Of a stretch of 64,000 nucleotides of DNA, positions 12,575 through 25,288 are shown one piece after another. Source of the DNA: Novosphingobium sp. Lineage in GTDB: Bacteria; Pseudomonadota; Alphaproteobacteria; Sphingomonadales; Sphingomonadaceae. Within the stretch, counting starts at the first letter, position 1. Every line of letters begins with the position of its first letter. The stretch covers positions 315,001 to 379,000 of the forward strand of contig JADJYM010000012.1 in the NCBI GenBank assembly GCA_016719755.1, in the 5' to 3' direction. Under the pieces are notes generated by a model. That model was not told where the DNA came from. It did no database searches and worked only from the letters and a program-made list of their open reading frames with translations. The position numbers and the translations under genes are program-made.

Positions 12575-12672
12575 CCCCTCCCGCTTGCGGGAGGGGTCGG
12601 GGGTGGGCCAGTCGGCGACTGCGACCCATCCGGACAGACCCACCCCTAACCCCTCCCGCAAGCGGGAGGGGG
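12575..12672. repeat. Palindromic repeat, CCCTCCCGC family, copy 1 (between rpoB and rpoC)
   Basis: Two mini-palindromes, CCCTCCCGCTTGCGGGAGGG near 12577-12596 and CCCTCCCGCAAGCGGGAGGG near 12651-12670, flank a GGGGGTGGGCC...CCCACCCC pair, making a composite inverted repeat. Related copies lie at 41191-41294, 59672-59759 and partly at 60126-60160. It is transcribed within rpoBC and ends 16 nt before the rpoC start. Confidence 0.9.
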
Positions 12673-12688
12673 ATAAAGGAAGAAAAAC

Positions 12689-16969
<4,281 letters not shown>

Positions 16970-17000
16970 GCCTCGCCGCGTCCCTTCAGGGTACACCAGC

Positions 17001-17034
17001 AAGGCCCCGCCGGAGCGATCCGGCGGGGCTTTTG
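17001..17034 (+). terminator. rpoBC terminator
   Basis: GCCCCGCCGGA pairs with TCCGGCGGGGC around a short GCGA loop, followed by TTTTG. It closes the rpoBC transcript. Confidence 0.93.
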
Positions 17035-17129
17035 TCTGCGCGTCGCGGATTTACAAGCAATCCGGCCCTGTCCGTGAGAGATTGCGCCAGCATAGCCTTG
17101 CCTTCGGACTTACAGGGAGACCCAGGACC

Positions 17130-18170
17130 ATGCCGTCACGCCGCGATGCCTTGATCCTTGGCTTGGGAGGCGCGGCAGGCGCGCTGATCGGATCGGGGCA
17201 ATCCGCCCTTGCAGCCGAACAGATGGCCCCGCTGCAATCCCTCTCAATCGGCAGCTTCCACCAATCGATGGCCAAGATCCTGGCCCGCACCAGCCGCATC
17301 GCACTGCCGTCCTATCGCTTCGGCGTGGTCATGCGCAGCGGCATCTCCGCAACCGGCAACTCGGGATCGGTCACCGTGGAAGCGAGCGCCGACCTGGTCG
17401 GGGTCGATCAGGCGATGCTTCAGCGGATCGCCCATTCGGCCTTCAGCGATTTCGTGGAGCGGATTCGCGCAACCGGGCGAACGGTGCTGGGCTGGAACGA
17501 GATTTCCGCGACATCAGGGTTCGCAAAGCTGGCGCGCACCCCGGTACCCTTCGTCAAGAAGCCGTTTGCCGATGCCCGCAGCGTTGCGCTGGTCGCGCCC
17601 GAATACCTGCCGCTGGTCAGCCTGCACAGCGACGCGCCGCTGTCTGACAAGTCACCGTTCGAGCTTGGCAACTGGCGGGCGCTCAACGCCATTTCGGCAG
17701 AGCTGAAATGCCTGGTCATGATCCCGACGATCGTCTTCGATTTCGCCGCGCTGACCGGCAGCGGCCACAAGGTCTACAGCGGCAGTGCCGGGGTCGGGGT
17801 TAAGCCGGGACTGTTCCTGGTGCCGCTGTTCACCCAGCTCAGCTTCTTCCACGCCAAGATCGCGCTGGCGGGCGACGGCGGCAAGCTGATCCTGGAGGAT
17901 CGCGTCTCGGTCGGTCAGGCCGGGACGCTGGTCAAGACCGGCAGCTTCAACAACCGTGCCGAGATCGAGGAATGGAACGCCTATGTCCGCTCCAACGCGT
18001 GGTGGAGCCAGCCGAACCTGGCCGGACCGCTGCGCCCGACTCAGGCCTATGACTATGCCACTTACCAGTACCGGGTGAATCCCGAGGATTTCACCACCGC
18101 CTGCCTCGATGCCGCGCGCGGGGTTCATGCGGTCTTTGCAGGAGCAGTCGATGCCAATCGTCCGGCCTAG
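17130..18170 (+). CDS. Tat-exported protein of unknown function
   Basis: The protein has 346 residues. It begins MPSRRDALILGLGGAAGALIG, a twin-arginine signal (SRRDALIL) cleaved near LAAEQ, so it is exported folded to the periplasm. The mature part is mixed alpha/beta with no motif I recognise. Features include SHDAPLS-like loops, a Gly/Ser-rich SGSAGVGVKPG segment and a C-terminal YDYATYQYRVNPEDF. ATG 17130 has AGGGAGA about 9 nt upstream. The downstream secreted-protein gene overlaps its 3' end, so the two are co-transcribed and probably work together in the periplasm. Confidence 0.75.
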   Translation: MPSRRDALILGLGGAAGALIGSGQSALAAEQMAPLQSLSIGSFHQSMAKILARTSRIALPSYRFGVVMRSGISATGNSGSVTVEASADLVGVDQAMLQRIAHSAFSDFVERIRATGRTVLGWNEISATSGFAKLARTPVPFVKKPFADARSVALVAPEYLPLVSLHSDAPLSDKSPFELGNWRALNAISAELKCLVMIPTIVFDFAALTGSGHKVYSGSAGVGVKPGLFLVPLFTQLSFFHAKIALAGDGGKLILEDRVSVGQAGTLVKTGSFNNRAEIEEWNAYVRSNAWWSQPNLAGPLRPTQAYDYATYQYRVNPEDFTTACLDAARGVHAVFAGAVDANRPA

Positions 18171-18810
18171 ACTTTGCCTGCTGCTTGCCGCTCTGGCTGC
18201 CGCACCCGTCCACGCCCAGGCGGTCAATCCACTGGGCGGCGATACCCTGGCCCCGCAGGAGCGCGCCGCCGGTGCTGTGCCCGCGCCCGCCCAATCGCGG
18301 GGCAAGCTGGAGCCCGATGCCGCATCCGGCGGCGTGGTCTTCACCGACGAGGCCGGCTGGTACCGCTTTGTCATGGCCAATGGCGGCACAACCAGCCGCG
18401 ACGGCGCGATGAGGATATTCCAGTTTGAAAGCGGCGGTCAGAAAGCCGCCTGCCTGACGATCAGCATGGCGAACAATGCCTTCGCCAAGTTCACGATGGA
18501 GCAGATCCAGGCCGAGCTCGATACGCTCTATGCCCCGTTCGATGCTGCGGTGACCGCCAACAATGGGACGACCATCCTTGAACGCCGGTCACTGACCCTC
18601 GACGCAACCGGCCAGCGCAATGCTGCCCCGCTGCGCGTGCTGGCCTGGGATACGCGCGACAAGGATGGCAATCTCCTGACCTATACGCTTGCCCCCTTGC
18701 CTGCGGGCCAGTTGCTGTTTGCCTGCGGGGTGGGCAGCGCCAGCCACGCACGAGAGATCATCCAGCGCTACCTCAGGATCGCCGAAGGCGGGTTGGTCCC
18801 GGCGAAATAG
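18151..18810 (+). CDS. Secreted protein of unknown function
   Basis: The protein has 219 residues with a classical Sec signal peptide (MPIVRPRLCLLLAALAAAPVHAQA, cut here after VHAQ; written in parts: MPIVRPRLC then LLLAALAAAPVHAQA). The mature region contains DEAGWYRFVMANGG and a C-terminal helix HAREIIQRYLRIAEGG, with two cysteines that could pair. No family is recognised. The start at 18151 lies inside the end of the upstream gene and has AGGAG nearby, so translation is probably coupled. It forms an operon with the Tat-exported protein. Confidence 0.75.
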   Translation: MPIVRPRLCLLLAALAAAPVHAQAVNPLGGDTLAPQERAAGAVPAPAQSRGKLEPDAASGGVVFTDEAGWYRFVMANGGTTSRDGAMRIFQFESGGQKAACLTISMANNAFAKFTMEQIQAELDTLYAPFDAAVTANNGTTILERRSLTLDATGQRNAAPLRVLAWDTRDKDGNLLTYTLAPLPAGQLLFACGVGSASHAREIIQRYLRIAEGGLVPAK

Positions 18811-19150
18811 ACCGGCCTGCCGCCGGTTCTGCCCGCCCCGCGCAAACCGAGCGGCTGGCGGAGGCACTGTCGTGTTTATACAAGTTCTTGCCCCGGAATG
18901 GCCGATTTTGATGTTACAATATAACAAACTCTGAACGACGCCACACAGATGCCAATGTCGCATTTATACAAGAATGATGGCGCGTTCCTACAATTACCAT
19001 TTCGGCACCAAGCCTAAGCCGTCCTCGTCTAAAGTCATTTGTCCAAGGTCAATGACTGATTGATCAATTGGACGATCATGGAACCAATCTCGACGGAATT
19101 AGTTCTGGCGAGAAGGGTTGCTTGCGATTCATAATCTAGGGGTGAAAATC
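18811..19150 (+). promoter_or_regulatory. AT-rich leader/promoter region of the autotransporter, with overlapping dyads
   Basis: The 340-bp gap has no gene but is noticeably AT-richer than its surroundings. TTTATACAAG occurs at 18875-18884 and again at 18963-18972. TTACAATATAAC (around 18913) is promoter-like. Nearer the gene, AGTCATT (19033-19039) pairs with AATGACT (19051-19057), and GTCCAA (19041-19046) pairs with TTGGAC (19068-19073). These interleave as a potential pseudoknot or switch. The palindrome TTGATCAA is at 19060-19067. Confidence 0.45.
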
Positions 19151-21865
19151 ATGTTCCGATCAGACCTTACCAACCCGGCCCGCGCGAAGAGCGCCGCGCT
19201 GCACCGCCATGGCGCCATGGTGGCTGCCCTGCTGGCGACCACGGCCGCGATGCCCGCCCTCGCGCAGTCGACCGGCACGGTCACCAACCCCGGCTTCGAA
19301 ACCGGCGACACCAGCGGGTGGACCAGCTGCGGCGGTTACTGGACCAGCGGCAACTGGCCGGTAACCGAAGCGGAATGCAGCGGGCCCGCCAACCTGCTCC
19401 AGGTGATGAACACCGGGACTTTCGATGCGGTGACCGGTGCGCCGACTGTGTTCGCAGGCAACCATTCCGTGCGGCTCAACGACCAGTACGGCGGCTATGA
19501 CCTGACCGCGCTGTCGCAGACGGTAACCAACTACAACGGCAACAAGCTGTATTATGCCTGGAACGCTGTTCTTGAACCCTCGCACGGGCCGGAAGACAGC
19601 CCGTCGTTCCTGATCAAGGTGGTGGACAAGACCACCAACACGATTGTCACCAACATCTCCTACAGCGCCTACACTGCGCAGAACACCACCCTGTTCCGCG
19701 ATGTGAACGGGTTCGTCACCACCGACTGGAAGGTTGAGGACGTCGACGTCACCAACGGCCACGATTACGAACTGGTGTTCGTGGCGGTTGACTGCCTCTA
19801 TTCGGGCCACGGCGGCTATGTCTACGTCGATGGCTTCGGCAACGTGATCCCGACCCCCAATGCCGGGGTCTCCTTCGATCCCTCGAAGGACGTGGTCAAG
19901 GGCTCGTCGATCCTGATCCCGATCGGCGGCACTCCCGACATCGACACGGCCGTGCCGTTCTACACGCTGAGCCAGCTCGCGGCCGGGGCGGTCAATCCCA
20001 ACTTCGTCGGCGGCACCCTGCAGGCTGACGGCACCGGACCGGTCGCCAATGCCTTCACCGTGCAGACCCAGGGCGGCACGATCGACACCAACGGCAACGA
20101 TGTGCTGTTCAGCGGCGCGTTCACCGGTGCCGGTGGCCTGGCCAAGACCGGCGCGGGCAAGCTGACCCTGTCGGCAATCAGCACGATCAGCGGCGCTTTT
20201 GATGTCAATGCGGGTACGCTTAACGTCACCGGCACGCTCTCCAACCTGGCGGTCAACGTCAACTCGGGCGGCACGCTGACCGGCAACGGCAATGTCGTCG
20301 CGCCGATCAACGTCAACAATGGCGGCACGCTCAACCCGGGCGACAGCATCGGCGCGCTCAAGGTTGCGGGCGGCAACGTCACGATGAACACCGGCTCCAA
20401 GCTGGTGACCGAGATCGACGGACGCACCTATAACGCGGCTGGCGGCGCCGGTTCCTATGACCGCCTGGTCCTTTCGGGCGGCAACTCCGGCTTTGTCGCG
20501 GGCGGCACGATCAGCCCGGTGCTGCGCGGCATTGCGGGCGGCAACAACACCTTCGCTCCGGTTCTGGGCGACCGCTTCACCGTGGTCACCGCCGACAGCG
20601 TGACCGGCCAGTTCGCCTCGGTGCTGCAGCCGACCGCGGGGATGCCGACCAACCGCCGCTTCGACGTGCTGTATGGCACCAAGGACGTCCAGCTGGTCCT
20701 GACCCCGGGTAGCTTTGCCGCCCTGGGCGTGACCGATGCCTGGAAGCTCAACGGCCTTGCCGCCGCGACCGGGCTCGATGCGGTGCGCCCCGCCGCGGGC
20801 ACCCGCAGTGGCCACCTGCAATCGCTGTTCAACGGCCTCTACGGGATGGACGCCACGCAGTATCGCCGCGCTTTCCAGCAGATGTCGGGTGAAATGCACG
20901 CCCACAACATCCTGATGGCCAACGTCTCCTCGCGCGAGACGGCCTCGAGCGTGCTCGATGCGGCAAGCTCCGTGGCGGGCTGCGAGGGCAGCGACGAGCG
21001 CCAGGGCGCTGACGGCAAGCGCGCCGCCTGCGACGATGGCCGCAACCACGTGGCGGTCTGGACCCGTCTGTCGGCCCAGCATCAGGAAGCGGGCGATACC
21101 CCGGCCAGCTATGGCTTTGACGCCAACCGCTATGGCTTCGTCTCGGGCATCAACCTGCTCAACACCGCCGACACCCGCGTCGGTCTGGGCGGCGGCTACT
21201 ACGAAACCAACGCCGACGATCCGATGGGCTCGTCCTCGCGCCTGCGCGAAGGTACCTTCTTTGCCTATGGTTCGCACAACCTTGGCCCGGTCAACCTTGG
21301 CGCAACGCTGGGGTGGAGCTCGACCGACGCCTATACCAAGCGCACCATGAACCTGCTGTCAGGCAACCAGATGTCGTCCGGCGCCTATACCATGGAGACG
21401 TTCTACGGCTCGATCGAGGCGCGGATGAGTGTGCCGGTGGGCGACAATGCCGAAATCCGCCCGGTGGCGGGCCTCGGCTTTGCCCACACCAAGGCCAAGG
21501 CTTCGACCGAAGTGAACGGCGATGCCAACCTGGCGCTGGTCCTGCCCGAGGAAACCTGGAAGACCGCCCACACCAAGCTGGGTGCGGAAGCCGCCTTCGG
21601 TCTTGGCACCAAGGTCCAGGGCATGGTCTTCGGCAACTGGCAGCACCAGATCGATGGTGACGAGACCGCTTCGCGCCTCGTTCGTCTGGGCAATGCCAGC
21701 TGGCGCGCGGCCAGCGACAGCTCGGACGGCGACGCCTTCGAATTCGGCGCCGCGCTGGGCATGAGCATCAGCAGCCGCGCCAAGGTGCGCGTCGAATATC
21801 GCGGTGTCCGCGATGGCGAGCGTTCGTCTGACCGTGGTTCGGTCGGCGTGGCGATCGCGCTGTAA
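19151..21865 (+). CDS. Autotransporter (type Va) with C-terminal beta-barrel
   Basis: The protein has 904 residues. A long signal region ends AAMPALAQ (about residue 39). The N-terminal passenger carries a GFETGDTSGWTSCGGYW-like globular segment. A Gly/Asn-rich beta-helical stretch with the autotransporter-associated repeat (LAKTGAGKLTLSAIS...NVNNGGTLNPG) follows at about 325-430. The last ~270 residues form the barrel (VGLGGGYYETN, GLGFAHTKAKAS, FGNWQHQIDGDE). The start at 19151 has AGGGGTG 8 nt upstream. The passenger's activity is not recognisable. The protein ends ...VAIAL rather than in the usual aromatic residue. Confidence 0.88.
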   Translation: MFRSDLTNPARAKSAALHRHGAMVAALLATTAAMPALAQSTGTVTNPGFETGDTSGWTSCGGYWTSGNWPVTEAECSGPANLLQVMNTGTFDAVTGAPTVFAGNHSVRLNDQYGGYDLTALSQTVTNYNGNKLYYAWNAVLEPSHGPEDSPSFLIKVVDKTTNTIVTNISYSAYTAQNTTLFRDVNGFVTTDWKVEDVDVTNGHDYELVFVAVDCLYSGHGGYVYVDGFGNVIPTPNAGVSFDPSKDVVKGSSILIPIGGTPDIDTAVPFYTLSQLAAGAVNPNFVGGTLQADGTGPVANAFTVQTQGGTIDTNGNDVLFSGAFTGAGGLAKTGAGKLTLSAISTISGAFDVNAGTLNVTGTLSNLAVNVNSGGTLTGNGNVVAPINVNNGGTLNPGDSIGALKVAGGNVTMNTGSKLVTEIDGRTYNAAGGAGSYDRLVLSGGNSGFVAGGTISPVLRGIAGGNNTFAPVLGDRFTVVTADSVTGQFASVLQPTAGMPTNRRFDVLYGTKDVQLVLTPGSFAALGVTDAWKLNGLAAATGLDAVRPAAGTRSGHLQSLFNGLYGMDATQYRRAFQQMSGEMHAHNILMANVSSRETASSVLDAASSVAGCEGSDERQGADGKRAACDDGRNHVAVWTRLSAQHQEAGDTPASYGFDANRYGFVSGINLLNTADTRVGLGGGYYETNADDPMGSSSRLREGTFFAYGSHNLGPVNLGATLGWSSTDAYTKRTMNLLSGNQMSSGAYTMETFYGSIEARMSVPVGDNAEIRPVAGLGFAHTKAKASTEVNGDANLALVLPEETWKTAHTKLGAEAAFGLGTKVQGMVFGNWQHQIDGDETASRLVRLGNASWRAASDSSDGDAFEFGAALGMSISSRAKVRVEYRGVRDGERSSDRGSVGVAIAL

Positions 21866-21876
21866 GGAACCTCCCC

Positions 21877-21941
21877 CCGGCCCGCTTCGGCGGGCCGGAT
21901 TCAGCATCGGCCGCAGTTGCCCCAGGGCGACTGCGGCCGAA
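21877..21941. terminator. Bidirectional terminator pair between convergent genes
   Basis: There are two perfect hairpins. CCGGCCCGC-TTCG-GCGGGCCGG spans 21877-21898. TCGGCCGCAGT (21907-21917) pairs with ACTGCGGCCGA (21930-21940), with extra GCCC/GGGC pairing in the loop. They lie between the ends of the autotransporter (+) and the serine hydrolase (-). T-runs are weak, so termination efficiency is inferred. Confidence 0.7.
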
Positions 21942-21962
21942 CTGTTTCAGGCCCCGCGAAGA

Positions 21963-23081
21963 TCAGGCGTAAGCCATCCGCTCCAGCGCGCCGAAGCAGG
22001 CCAGCGCGCCCGGATCGCCGAACGGGGACAGCTGGCTCATCATCACGCCGCCCACGCCCTTGGCCGGATCGATCCAGTAATAGGAATTGAAGATCCCCGC
22101 CCAGGCAAGGCTGCCGGGCGAGCGGCCGTCCGGCCCTTGCTCGGGATTGATCAGGAAACCAAGGCCCCAGCCGGTGTGCTGGTCCGGGAAAGTGTCATAG
22201 GGCTGGGCCAGGTTGGGCATGGCGCTGCCCATGAAGCCCGCGCGCAGCGGCGCGACCTGGTTGCGCGCCATTTCCGCCACCGTCTCCGCCCGCAGCACCC
22301 GGTTGCCGTCAAGCTCGCCGCCGCGCAGCATGGCGCGCACGAAGCGGGCATAATCGGGCGCGGTGCCGATCAGGCCGCCGCCCGCGTTGTGATACTCGCC
22401 CCCGCCCAGGAACATCGGCTGGACCTTCAGCGCTCCGTCCTCGCCGCGCACGTGGACCTTGGCTGCGCCCTCTGGCAGCGCATCGTGAAAGCCGGTTCCG
22501 GTCATGCCGAGCGGCGCAAACACGTGCTCCGCCATATAATCGCCCAGGCTCGATCCGGTCACCGCCTCGACCGCAAGGCCGGCCCAGTCAATCGCCACCG
22601 AATATTCCCAGCGGTCGCCCGGATCGAACAGCAATGGAGTGCGGATCGCATCCAGTGATCCCGGAACCGGCATGCCAACAGCGGCGAAATACTGCAGCAA
22701 TTCGGGGTGGATGAAGAAATAGCCATAGCCCGCCGTGTGGGTCAGCAGGTGGCGCAGCGTGATCGGCCGGGCGGCGGCGCGCAGCTGCGGCTTGCCCTGC
22801 GCATCGAAGCCGGTCAGCACCTGCGGGTCCTTCAGATCCGGCAGGACTTCGCCGATCGGTGCATCCAGGCTCAGCCGCCCGGCCTCCACCTGCTGCATCG
22901 CTGCCACGGTTGCCAGCGCCTTGGTCATCGAGGCGATCTGGAAGGGGGTATCCTCGGCAACCGGGGTCTGGCTGTCCACATCGGTAACGCCCAGCGCGCT
23001 GGTAAAGCGCACCCCGTCCCGATCCACGATCATTCCGACCGCGCCGGGAAGGCGGGCCGCTGCAAAAGCCTGTTCGAACAT
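21963..23081 (-). CDS. Serine hydrolase, class C beta-lactamase/esterase family
   Basis: The protein has 372 residues. It has the SxxK catalytic motif SMTK at 51-54 (FQIASMTKALATVAAM), a central YSVAIDWAG segment in the position of the YxN tyrosine, and HTGWGLGF as the third motif. This family (Pfam Beta-lactamase) includes esterases, D-aminopeptidases and carboxypeptidases. With no signal peptide it is likely a cytosolic esterase rather than a resistance enzyme. The frame is open far upstream, but that part is antisense to nadE. ATG 23081 has GGAG 6 nt upstream. Confidence 0.88.
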   Translation of the reverse strand: MFEQAFAAARLPGAVGMIVDRDGVRFTSALGVTDVDSQTPVAEDTPFQIASMTKALATVAAMQQVEAGRLSLDAPIGEVLPDLKDPQVLTGFDAQGKPQLRAAARPITLRHLLTHTAGYGYFFIHPELLQYFAAVGMPVPGSLDAIRTPLLFDPGDRWEYSVAIDWAGLAVEAVTGSSLGDYMAEHVFAPLGMTGTGFHDALPEGAAKVHVRGEDGALKVQPMFLGGGEYHNAGGGLIGTAPDYARFVRAMLRGGELDGNRVLRAETVAEMARNQVAPLRAGFMGSAMPNLAQPYDTFPDQHTGWGLGFLINPEQGPDGRSPGSLAWAGIFNSYYWIDPAKGVGGVMMSQLSPFGDPGALACFGALERMAYA

Positions 23082-23138
23082 TATCCTCTCCATTCTTCCC
23101 GCATTGGCTAACCGCTTCCTTGGCCCTAGGGAAGAGCC

Positions 23139-24800
23139 ATGGCCGATACACTTTCCATTACCCTCGCCCAGCTGAACCAGTCGGTCGGCGACATCGTCGG
23201 CAATGCCGCCGCGATGCTGGCCGCGCGCGAGCGTGCCCGCACGGCGCGCGCGGACCTGATCGTCTTCCCGGAAATGCAGCTGATCGGCTATCCGCCCGAG
23301 GATCTGGTGCTGAAACCCGCCCTGATCGAGCGCGCCGCGCAGGAATTGCAGGCCATGGCACAGGTGACCGCGGACGGCGGCCCCGCCATGCTGGTGGGCA
23401 GCGTCTTCGTGCGCGACGGCAACCTGCATAACGGCGTGGCCCTGCTGGATCAGGGCAAGGTCGCCGAAGTGCGGCTGAAGCACGAATTGCCGAACTATGG
23501 CACTTTCGATGAAATGCGCCTGTTCCAGCCCGGCCCGCTGCCCGAACCGGTGGTGTTCAAGGGCGTGATGATCGGTCTGCCGATCTGCGAGGATATCTGG
23601 CATCCGGACGTCTGCCGCCACCTTGCCGAATTTGGCGCGGAGCTGCTGATCTGCATCAACGGCAGCCCTTACGAGATCGACAAGGACACGCTGCGGATCG
23701 ACGGCGTGGCCAAGCGCCGCGCGGTCGATACCGGCCTGCCGCTGGCCTACCTCAACCGCGTCGGCGGGCAGGACGAACTGGTGTTCGACGGGGCAAGCTT
23801 CGTGGTCAATGGCGACGGCTCCCTCGCGGTGCAGATGGCCGACTGGACCGAGCAGGAGGTTACCACCCGCTGGACCCGCACCCCCGCCGGCTGGCGCTGC
23901 GAGCCAGGCGAGATCGCGCCCCTCGCCGATCATCCGGAGGACATCTACTGCGCGATGGTCATGGCGCTGCGCGACTATGTGGACCGCAACCGCTTCCCCG
24001 GCGTGGTGCTGGGCCTGTCGGGCGGGATCGACAGCGCGATTTGCGCCGCGATCGCCGCAGACGCGCTGGGGCCGGAGCGGGTGTGGTGCGTGATGCTGCC
24101 CAGCCGTTTCACCAGCCAGGAAAGCCTGGACCTGGCCACCGGCTGCGCTGAGATGATCAGCTGCCGCTATGACACGATCCCCATCGCCCCGGCGGTGGCG
24201 GCGTTCGACACGATGCTGGAAGGCAGCTTTGCCGACCGCGCAGTCGACATCACCGAAGAGAACGTCCAGTCGCGGATTCGCGGCGTGACGCTGATGGCGC
24301 TGTCCAACAAGTTCGGCCCGATGCTGCTGACCACCGGCAACAAGAGCGAAATGAGCGTGGGCTATGCCACGATCTATGGCGACATGGCGGGTGGCTACAA
24401 CCCGCTGAAGGACGCCTACAAGATGACCGTCTTCGCGATCTCGCGCTGGCGCAACAAGCACAGGCCCAAGATCGGCCTTGGCCCGGATGGCCCGGTGATG
24501 CCCGAAGGGATCATCACCCGCCCGCCAAGCGCCGAACTGCGCCCCGACCAGAAGGACGAGGATTCGCTGCCCCCCTACCCCGTGCTCGACGGCATTCTGC
24601 TGGGGCTGGTGGAGCATGAAAAGAGCGTCGATCAGCTGGTGAGCGAAGGCTTCGAGCGCGACACCGTGGTGCGGATCGAGCGCTTGCTCCACCTCGCCGA
24701 ATACAAGCGCCGCCAGGCCCCCCCGGGGGTCAAGCTGGGCAGCCGCAACTTCGGCCGCGACCGGCGCTATCCGATCACCCACGCGTTCCGCTCGGCGTGA
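23139..24800 (+). CDS. nadE: Glutamine-dependent NAD+ synthetase
   Basis: The protein has 553 residues. It catalyses the last step of NAD+ synthesis: amidation of deamido-NAD+ using ATP and glutamine-derived ammonia. The N-terminal nitrilase-type glutaminase domain has the Glu/Lys/Cys triad: FPEM (Glu45), KHELPNYG and GLPICEDIW. The C-terminal synthetase domain carries the PP-loop GLSGGIDSAICAA and TTGNKSEMSVGYATIYGD. The stop overlaps the following lipoprotein gene (GTGA). The de novo pathway gene nadB is also in this window. Confidence 0.97.
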   Translation: MADTLSITLAQLNQSVGDIVGNAAAMLAARERARTARADLIVFPEMQLIGYPPEDLVLKPALIERAAQELQAMAQVTADGGPAMLVGSVFVRDGNLHNGVALLDQGKVAEVRLKHELPNYGTFDEMRLFQPGPLPEPVVFKGVMIGLPICEDIWHPDVCRHLAEFGAELLICINGSPYEIDKDTLRIDGVAKRRAVDTGLPLAYLNRVGGQDELVFDGASFVVNGDGSLAVQMADWTEQEVTTRWTRTPAGWRCEPGEIAPLADHPEDIYCAMVMALRDYVDRNRFPGVVLGLSGGIDSAICAAIAADALGPERVWCVMLPSRFTSQESLDLATGCAEMISCRYDTIPIAPAVAAFDTMLEGSFADRAVDITEENVQSRIRGVTLMALSNKFGPMLLTTGNKSEMSVGYATIYGDMAGGYNPLKDAYKMTVFAISRWRNKHRPKIGLGPDGPVMPEGIITRPPSAELRPDQKDEDSLPPYPVLDGILLGLVEHEKSVDQLVSEGFERDTVVRIERLLHLAEYKRRQAPPGVKLGSRNFGRDRRYPITHAFRSA

Positions 24801-25261
24801 GGCTGCTGGCGCTCGCGGTGGCGGGCCTGCTCGCGGCCTGCTCCCCGCCCCCGGCGGGGGACAGCGCAGCGCCGGACGTCATCGTCACCCGGCCGGAGCC
24901 ATCGCCGCCTGCTTCCGCCGTGGCGGCGCCCACCACACTGGCGGGCGAATGGCGGGTCGCCGGAATCGACGGGCGCGATTTCAACGAAACCTACGGCCTT
25001 GCACTCAGCGCCAGCGAGACGGAAATCTGGTGGGAACCACGCTGCGCCGGGAGGGTGAGGGGTTATGCCATCGACTCGGGCCGCATCCGGATCGCCCCGG
25101 CGCCGGGCGCACCTCCTGCTCCGGTCTGCGAAATCGGCGTTCCCGGGCGGTTGGACGAGGTTGTGCGCGCACTCGATGCGGCAACTGCCGTAGTCCGCAC
25201 CCCCTCCAACGGGATCGAGATCAGCGGCGGCGGGCATTCAGTGCTGCTGTTCTCGCAATAA
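24797..25261 (+). CDS. Putative lipoprotein, META/HslJ-like
   Basis: The protein has 154 residues and starts at GTG 24797, overlapping the nadE stop. The signal peptide ends in the lipobox LLAAC (Cys15), so it is an outer- or inner-membrane lipoprotein. After a Pro/Ala linker, the domain LAGEWRVAGIDGRDFNE...LALSASETEIWW resembles the small beta-barrel META/HslJ fold, though similarity is weak by eye. It lies between nadE and gltX and is probably co-transcribed with nadE. Confidence 0.72.
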   Translation: MRLLALAVAGLLAACSPPPAGDSAAPDVIVTRPEPSPPASAVAAPTTLAGEWRVAGIDGRDFNETYGLALSASETEIWWEPRCAGRVRGYAIDSGRIRIAPAPGAPPAPVCEIGVPGRLDEVVRALDAATAVVRTPSNGIEISGGGHSVLLFSQ

Positions 25262-25288
25262 CAGGCAAACCCCGCTATCGCCCCCGGC

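Noticed and set aside
21963-24782. 939-codon minus-strand frame joining the serine hydrolase to upstream sequence
   Set aside because: Only the part from 23081 is hydrolase. The upstream part is antisense to nadE.
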